Below are positions 58,017 through 64,000 of a stretch of 64,000 nt of DNA, in pieces. The first letter of the stretch is position 1, and every line of letters begins with the position of its first letter. The notes under the pieces are model-generated. The model searched no databases. It was given only the letters and a program-made list of their open reading frames with translations, and had not been told where the DNA came from. The DNA comes from Blastomussa wellsi (lineage: Eukaryota; Cnidaria; Anthozoa; Scleractinia; Plerogyridae). The position numbers and the translations under genes were made by a program. The stretch covers positions 30,238,852 through 30,302,851 of the forward strand of contig OX393562.1 in assembly GCA_947652115.1 (NCBI GenBank). The letters are read 5' to 3'.

Positions 58017-61000
58017 CTAGTCACGATACTCATGATACGGCTGGTCTTGAAATGGTTTAGCGGGTTTCTTAGCAGCCGCTACGACGTTAGAGTCTACGTC
58101 ACAAGGGCTCGCAATCATGTATTCACAACCGGCAGAGTCTGGCCGAATGACGCAATCAGTAAACTTCTTCATATGATTTTCTAGAAAACTCAATGGCGAA
58201 GAACCCTGTGAGAGAACCTGATAGTGAAAATCTTTTTCGCTGAACCTCTTCTTGTTTGCTTCAATTCTCGCCCTGGTTTCGTTCCGCACTTGCCAAAGTT
58301 TCAGCTGGCCGATCATGTACGCGGTGGCCTGGCCAGGGTTGCTTTGGTAACGCGTGACGTCTTTCACTGCCTTGTCAGTTGTGTCCCAGGCCTTTTGAGC
58401 AAAGAGTTTTAACGCTTCCTATAGTCCAGCAGATAAGTGAAAAAATTTGGCCAAATTGTGCCTTTAATGATAAAAGCGTGAAATTTGGCACAAAGTTAGA
58501 ACACATCTTAAGAAACATTTTTAGATATAGGGCCATCGCAGGTTTGTCACGTGACCCCAGTTACGTCACCTTTCAAATGACGTCATTAATGGTAGTGCTT
58601 TTGGCCGTTTCTGAGATTTTCTTTTTTAAAAAAGGGGTAAAACCCAAGAGAAACTAAACATAAACATATCCCAAACTTCATAATAAAGTTCCAGACATGT
58701 GATGGCATAAAATAATTTGTTGCCATGGGAACCGATTCATTAAATAGCCTGCAGTTTTGGATATTAATTCTACAAAATAGTTGTCTTCTCAGTTGTTAAA
58801 AGTAAAATAAAACGTGACAGAAGATGGATATAAGCAATCTTTTTATGATATTCAATCCAATAATAATTATAACTATTATATATATCTCCGAATTTTTACA
58901 TGAGGATATTCCGCAGCCCTTAAACAAAGTGTGGGCTAACTTAAAACGAAACTGCTGTCCAAAGTTTTACCTCAGTCGTTCAGAGGCAAAGGCGCGCAAG
59001 TCTTCAAATCATGTAAGTATGTAAGTTAATTTTAGTCAGTTTGAATTGCAGTTAGAATACTTTAAGCATATTTAATTTAGGCAGATTACGTTAAGTAACA
59101 GAAAGAGCCGAAAATAAACTTACAGAAAACAAATTTCACATTCGCTTTCGTCAACATGTTTTTTTTTTTAGCCCGGCCGAAAACTAATTAATATGAGATG
59201 AAGGCTTTTTTTTAACCTGTTTCAGTCATTTCACTTGCTTGAAGGGCTCAAATCTTGCAGTTAACTAAAATTATATCCGTTGTTTAGTTATTGTATGTTT
59301 AGAAAAGTAAATAGCTTATAATATAGGACAACTAAAGAGATAAATTGGAAAAAGGTTTTGCACAACGCGAACGCAGCGGCGACCACTTCATTGAAAAGAA
59401 TCCACGATCCCACCAGATAACGGCAAGTAGCCTGTATCATCTTTTGCAGAAAGCCTACACGGATTACTGCACAGGTTTAGGAGAGGAGCACGATCCGCTG
59501 TCGATAGAAGATTGGTGCTCAAGCAACGCTGAGTTGTATCCACAATTCAAGTTCTGGTTGCTTATCCTACAGCTGGAATTGACCGTGCTATTGTTTGTAA
59601 GGGCAATAAGAGAGGCGGACTTTAAGCTTTATGTGGATGCACTCACCAAGATCGTGCCTTGGTTCTTTGCTTTAGACCACACACATTATGCTCGGTGGAT
59701 CCCTGTTCATCTGCGGGACATGGTAACACTGAAAGAAGAACATCCCGAAGTTTTTGCAGAGTTCCTGAAAGGAAATTTCGTGGTCAAGAAAACCGCACAC
59801 AGATTTTCTGCTATCGCCATTGATCAAGGCCACGAACAGAACAACGCTACAGTTAAAGATGATGGTGGAGCAGTAGGCCTCACTGAGAACCCTGCTGCAC
59901 TGAGGCGGTGGATGGTTTCTGGACCGGAGATGGCTAGAGTTATTGGAGAGTTTGAGGTTTCAACGGAAAAAAGGAAGAAGGTGGATGTTCGCCATCACGA
60001 GGAGGCCAAACATGAGCAAAAGGCATTTAAACGAGATGTGAATAGCCTGGCCATCACCATAGAAGAAATGGGCAATCCGTTCACTGAGAACAGCAGCGAT
60101 CTGCTTGTACTAGATAGCAGAGACATTGCCGATCCAGCGGTTATTAACACGATACGTCAAATTGAGAAAATTGGTGAAGAACAGTATGATACCTATGTCA
60201 AAGAGCGACTTGTCACTCAAACAAAGCCCATTTCAGATCCCATCAATAAGAACACTCTTCCTCTCTTTAGCCGGCCTCCAGTCCGAGAGAAGAGCAAGTC
60301 ACAGCTGCAGCTGACCTCCCTTAAGAACGATTGCTTCTTATTTTCTCGTCTGTATATTGCATCACAAGTGCGTAATGGGAATTTGGATGAGTTTTTTGAA
60401 CATGAAAACCAAGCATTTCCACCAGCATTATCCCAGAATGGCAAAATCAGAAGTGGTACAAAGTCAGATCTAGTCAAATGCTTGGAAGACTTGGTCTCCT
60501 CCAAAGAGAAGACCAGCAAACCTGATGTTGATGTCATTATCCTCGACGGCTCAGCAATTGTTAACATGCTACGACCTGGATATGCAAAAACATTCTCTGA
60601 TTATGCAATGCAAGTGTTCCTGCCATACGTTGTATCTCAAATGCAGCATGCAAGCCGAGTAGACGTTGTCTGGGACGAGTACCACCCAGACAGTTTGAAA
60701 TCAGAGACTAGAAGCAAGAGAGGAAAGGGAGTCAGAAGACGTGTAGAGCCTTCTACCGCAATTCCTGGGAGCTGGAAAGAGTTTCTACGCATTGATGAAA
60801 ATAAGGTGGAGCTGTTCTCTTTCCTTGCAAACACCATAGTTGCATCCGTCGACAACAGCAAGCAGATAATCAGCACACATCGCTCTGAGGTGCTTTGTAA
60901 TCAATCCAGGGATCTCTCAAGGCTTTCTCCATGTACACATGAAGAAGCAGACACAAGGATCATTCTGCACCTGGAAGATGCCGTGAAAGAAGGAAAGACG

Positions 61001-63788
61001 AAAGTTTCCATCCGCACCGTTGACACTGATGTGGTAGTACTGGCAGTGTCATCTGCTAAGCGCCTTAGCAACACTGAAGTATGGATTGCTTTTGGTACCG
61101 GAAAAAGCTTCCGTTTTATAGCAGCGCATGAGATAGCCAGAGCTTTGGGTCCTGATCGCTGTAAGGCCTTGCCAGTGTTCCATGCTTTCACAGGCTGCGA
61201 TACGGTGTCGTTTTTCGGAGGCAGGGGAAAAAGAACTGCATGGGACACATGGAAAGCCTACGATGACGTTACACCTGCATTTTGCTTTTTGGCGGCCACC
61301 CCAGAGTCTGTAGAAAGCGTTATCAAACCACTGGAGCGATTTGTGATCTTGCTGTACGACCGCACCAGTACTTTGGATTGTGTCAACCAGGCACGAAAAC
61401 AGCTCTTTACCCAGAAGGGCAGATCAATAGAAGGTCTTCCCCCGACCAAGGCAGCCCTCATACTGCACACTAAGCGGGTAGCCTACCAGGCTGGTTACTG
61501 CTGGAGCCAAGTGATGATTGCAGCACCCGAGCTTCCACCTCCGAGTGATTGGGGCTGGACAAGGAAGGAACCAAGTGGTTGGGAAGTTCGCTGGACAACT
61601 CTGCCAGAAGCTACAAAGGCTTGTAGAGAACTTCTGCGATGTGGTTGTAAGAAAGGCTGCAGACGACAGTGCAAGTGTCAAAAGGCAGAACTCCAGTGTA
61701 CTGCACTTTGTAAATGTGGTGGACTTTGTTCTGAGGACTAGTCAGAAAATACTGTACATTATTAGCTGTAATGATAGGCAGTTACAAACGACACTTTTCT
61801 CGGTCTTCCACACCTGCCACGTTTACAGTGGACTTAAATGATTCCATAGAACAGAAATTAAATCTGTTTATTGAACATGTACTACTGTGTGGTGTGATCA
61901 GGTAAACAGTTTGGACGAATTCATTAAAATTTGTGAAGGCCAAAATGGAGGCCATAATGGAGGCCATAATGTTGCCATGGTAACGTAAATTAAAGTCATG
62001 GCAACGGAAAGTGGCGTCAGACAGCTTTTGACCCTAATAATAGTAGGTGTGGTGTGATCAGGTGAACAGTTTGGACGAATTCATTAAAATTGTTTGAAAA
62101 TGACTGGTAAAAAATATGGGGCCACGCCCCCTAATTTCAAAGTGACGTCACATTGGTCACGTGACCAGTCTGAGATGGCCCTATATCCAAAAATGCTCGG
62201 GTGAAGATGTTTAACAAGTGTGCCAAGTTTCATTCTTTTATCATAAAAGGCACATTTTTTCACTTATCTGCCGGACTACTACCGTTTCATTCCTGGAATG
62301 AGAGATCATAGAAACTCAAGAGTTAATTTTATGACGAGTCTTTTAGCTAATCTCGCCCTGCTCTGATTGACCTTCGAATTATTGTAGATCCCTGACATTT
62401 TATTGTGCTGGCAAGAGTCAGTAGTAAAATCCGACTGTTGGACTCCAATCTTCTGTGAAATGACTATCGTGAGCATAAATAATAATAAATAATAAATAAT
62501 AACTTTATTTAAGTGTCAATGTATTTAGCACCACTGTGCTAATTGGGGACACTGTAAATACGTAAACAAATATTGCAAATGAAACAGAAAGTTCTTAAAA
62601 ATCCCAACTGGCAGGAGGCAGACCAGTTGGCTATTTACAAAGCGTGGAGGAGTTGAATTCGGGACCACCGAAGGCAAATCCGTTTTAGTGGCAGCGAGGA
62701 GGATTCGTACCCGGGACCACCTGATTACAAGTCCAGCGCCCTGACCACTAGGCCACGCTCGCCTCCATAAACCACTGTCAAGCAAACTTTTTTTACTTAT
62801 CTCCATAAATTGTATACAATGCAGTAATATCCTTGTTTATTACTTTTTTCTCAAGACCTTCTTGCCTAATTGTAAATTGATATACTGGGTAGAAATGAAA
62901 TGTTTGATCTATGTTTAAACACAACATGGTGCATTATACTCTTTGCAGGAAACATTCCAGCGTACCACAGGCAACCCAAGCTCATGTTGTGAGTCAGGAT
63001 CATATTGCGTAAAATAGCTGTAATGGCAAAAATATAAGAGTTTGTATGTGAAAATTTAGCAAACCGAAATACTGTCAAATCTTAAATAAAATTCCCTTAC
63101 CTTACTTTCACTGTGTTTTTCTTCTTGTATGGACGTTTATTTTGCCGATTCTTGGCTATTTAGGCGAGTTATCGATTTCTGGGTTCTCCTCTACAAAGAG
63201 ATAACTTGCCTAAATAGCCAGGAATCGGAAAAATAAGCGTTCACACAAGAAGAAAAACACAGGGAAAGTGAGGTAAGGCAATTTTATTTAAGACTTGGCA
63301 GTATTTTGGTTTGCTAAAAGGTGTTGTAAAATTTTCTTATACAAACTCTTATATTTTTGCCACAACAGCTATTTAACAATTATTCCACGACCGCGCGTTG
63401 GATATGAGATTTGTAGGTCAATGGTTTTTGAGCTCATATACCATTGCCTCTAAACCAATCAAAACTCAGGAAATGCAATATACCATAGCTAGTTTTTAGT
63501 AATGCGCAATATGACCCTGACTCAACATGAGCTTGGGATGCCTGTGAGCGTACCTTTGTAATGAAGTCCAGTATCGATCATCAGGCGCAATGCCCGCCAT
63601 ATCTGCCACTTTAGCATACCATACAGTTGCAGTGGGTTGTTGTCATATGCGTCTGTTTCTTTGGCGATCAGCGGATTCTCAGCGTATAGAGCCCAGCCCT
63701 CTGTAAATGCAGTGTAGTACGATGCACTGTTCAACCAGCTGATTGCGTCCCCACACTTGTCACCAAACAACTCGTTAAAACCCTTACT
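58017..63788 (-). CDS. DUF885 family protein, 3' end; last exon split by a transposon
   Basis: DUF885 proteins are probable zinc-dependent hydrolases related to M32-like peptidases; the substrate is unknown. Exon 63788-63554 encodes SKGFNELFGDKCGDAISWLN, then YYTAFTEGWALYAE (the family's E-G-W-A-L-Y-A-E motif) and LMIDTGLHYK, ending with one base before GTACGC. The next acceptor (CATTCCAG, exon start 62292) supplies GA ATG AAA CGG in phase. Then the 58419-62281 element intervenes, and from 58418 the same frame continues as EALKLFAQKAWDTT, VKDVTRYQSNPGQATAYMIG, FHYQVLSQGSSPLSFLE, to a stop at 58017. So the exon is interrupted but neither side carries a frameshift. The N-terminal part lies right of the window. 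As it stands, this allele should make a truncated protein unless the element is removed or skipped. Confidence 0.85.
59345..61741 (+). CDS. FEN1/PIN-like nuclease with C-terminal CXC domain, transposon-borne
   Basis: The open frame has 797 codons before the stop and begins at TTG, not ATG; the first in-frame ATG is residue 126 (59720). Conserved-looking coding starts earlier (FALDHTHYARWIPVHLRDM, FLKGNFVVKKTAHRFSAI, GLTENPAALRRWM), so an upstream exon is probable. Residues about 395-650 show the spaced acidic set of FEN1/PIN nucleases: D401 (ILDGS), D444 (VVWDEY), E533/E534/D536 (HEEADTR), D560/D562 (TVDTDVV) and D619 (FTGCDT). The last 40 residues are Cys-rich (CGCKKGCRRQCKC, CTALCKCGGLC), like the Tesmin/TSO1 CXC DNA-binding domain. 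Similar proteins are abundant but uncharacterised in cnidarian genomes (recollection). Location between inverted repeats suggests a mobile-element gene. The enzymatic role is inferred from motifs only. Confidence 0.8.
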   Translation: MEKGFAQRERSGDHFIEKNPRSHQITASSLYHLLQKAYTDYCTGLGEEHDPLSIEDWCSSNAELYPQFKFWLLILQLELTVLLFVRAIREADFKLYVDALTKIVPWFFALDHTHYARWIPVHLRDMVTLKEEHPEVFAEFLKGNFVVKKTAHRFSAIAIDQGHEQNNATVKDDGGAVGLTENPAALRRWMVSGPEMARVIGEFEVSTEKRKKVDVRHHEEAKHEQKAFKRDVNSLAITIEEMGNPFTENSSDLLVLDSRDIADPAVINTIRQIEKIGEEQYDTYVKERLVTQTKPISDPINKNTLPLFSRPPVREKSKSQLQLTSLKNDCFLFSRLYIASQVRNGNLDEFFEHENQAFPPALSQNGKIRSGTKSDLVKCLEDLVSSKEKTSKPDVDVIILDGSAIVNMLRPGYAKTFSDYAMQVFLPYVVSQMQHASRVDVVWDEYHPDSLKSETRSKRGKGVRRRVEPSTAIPGSWKEFLRIDENKVELFSFLANTIVASVDNSKQIISTHRSEVLCNQSRDLSRLSPCTHEEADTRIILHLEDAVKEGKTKVSIRTVDTDVVVLAVSSAKRLSNTEVWIAFGTGKSFRFIAAHEIARALGPDRCKALPVFHAFTGCDTVSFFGGRGKRTAWDTWKAYDDVTPAFCFLAATPESVESVIKPLERFVILLYDRTSTLDCVNQARKQLFTQKGRSIEGLPPTKAALILHTKRVAYQAGYCWSQVMIAAPELPPPSDWGWTRKEPSGWEVRWTTLPEATKACRELLRCGCKKGCRRQCKCQKAELQCTALCKCGGLCSED
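61887..62091 (+). repeat. Direct repeat inside the element (two 45 bp copies)
   Basis: GTGTGGTGTGATCAGGTAAA..CAGTTTGGACGAATTCATTA occurs at 61887-61931 and again at 62047-62091, with one or two substitutions. The pair lies between the nuclease gene and the right TIR; such subterminal repeats often bind transposases (inference). Confidence 0.75.
62480..62766 (-). mobile_element. tRNA-derived SINE with (TTATTA)-type tail
   Basis: On the minus strand a tRNA-like head (GTGGCCTAGTGGTCAGGGCG, then GGGTACGAATCC) leads into a unique body and ends in an AAT/ATT-rich repeat tail at 62480-62510. It lies in the DUF885 intron between 62292 and 63554. Confidence 0.7.
62955..63550. repeat. Long inverted repeat in the DUF885 intron
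   Basis: The left arm (about 62955-63185) and right arm (about 63190-63550) are reverse complements: for example CAAGCTCATGTTGTGAGTCA versus TGACTCAACATGAGCTTG-like, TATAAGAGTTTGTATG versus CATACAAACTCTTATA-like, and GAAGAAAAACACAG versus CTGTGTTTTTCTTC. The right arm contains an extra block at 63377-63500, part of which resembles 5107-5165. The right arm reaches the donor of the 63554 exon. Confidence 0.75.
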
Positions 63789-64000
63789 CTAGGTAAAGAA
63801 ATGCAATATATTAAACAATCGAAAATCACTTGAACGTTTAAGTATGAGGCTTCATGCTTAAATATAATGGAAATAGTTGCTTGCGACTTTTTTCCGGAGA
63901 CAATCCAGAATATATCTTAGTTAATTAAGTGAAAAGCATGGCAAAATTTAGTGAAACTGCATCCATGACACCTGGAATTGTGACCCAGATGCCGGCAAAA

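Larger units (their letters stand above)
58419..62281. mobile_element. 3.9 kb TIR element encoding a FEN1/PIN-like nuclease
   Basis: The left end (58421 on: ATAGTCCAGCAGATAAGTGA, then TGCCTTTAATGATAAAAGCG) and the complement of the right end (TAGTAGTCCGGCAGATAAGT, TGCCTTTTATGATAAAAGAA) pair over about 170 bp, through TTTTTGGATATAGGGCCAT-like and GTCACGTGACC words (58421-58590 versus 62110-62281). The 59345-61741 gene fills the centre. The ends sit exactly at the break in the DUF885 exon. A target duplication is unclear: a 3 bp CTA at each edge is possible. No DDE-type transposase is visible, so the PIN-like protein is the only candidate for mobilisation (inference). Confidence 0.75.

Noticed and set aside
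62693..62766. Possible tRNA gene (also 17092, 20585, 36390, 53343, 54316)
   Set aside because: Each has A/B-box-like words but no convincing cloverleaf, and they share SINE bodies and tails. Called tRNA-derived SINEs.
1..64000. CRISPR arrays, bacterial operons, phage genes
   Set aside because: The tandem and inverted repeats do not have CRISPR spacing, and the genes have spliceosomal introns and animal homology.

Overview
The window is animal nuclear DNA, AT-rich, intron-rich and full of short mobile elements. The gene content (EPG5, MESD, a Ly6/uPAR protein, a DUF885 protein) and the repeat types (palindromic MITEs, tRNA-derived SINEs, CR1/L2-like LINE tails, repeats with hammerhead-like cores) point to a cnidarian, most likely an anthozoan and perhaps a stony coral. 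This assignment is an inference from general resemblance; no species marker is present.

Layout. (1) Positions 15-34042, minus strand: a long EPG5 orthologue. I placed 33 coding exons by homology, splice signals and reading phase. They sum to 5037 nt (1679 codons) in one unbroken frame; roughly the last third of the protein lies beyond the left edge. (2) Positions 34043-34369: a short divergent promoter shared with MESD. (3) Positions 34370-37850, plus strand: a complete three-exon MESD gene ending in KTEL. (4) Positions 37851-48700: no host gene recognised. It holds repeats, a tandem array of about 150-160 bp units, a 5'-truncated LINE and several palindromic elements. (5) Positions 48710-53759, minus strand: a complete three-exon Ly6/uPAR-domain gene whose first intron is packed with a LINE 3' end, a (GGAGT)-type minisatellite, a DUF3504-like fragment and a near-perfect palindrome. 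(6) Positions 53760-57921: no gene recognised. (7) Positions 57922-63788, minus strand: the 3' end of a DUF885 gene. Its last coding exon is split by a 3.9 kb element (58419-62281) with inverted terminal repeats of about 170 bp. That element encodes a large protein with a FEN1/PIN-like set of acidic residues and a C-terminal cysteine-rich CXC domain.

The host genes have unrelated jobs: autophagosome-lysosome fusion (EPG5), folding of LRP receptors in the ER (MESD), a GPI-anchored surface protein (Ly6) and a probable hydrolase (DUF885). The most notable item is the nuclease-encoding element that interrupts the DUF885 exon at a codon boundary. Next in interest are a TTAA-flanked transposon nested inside a SINE, and hammerhead-ribozyme-like cores in dispersed repeats.
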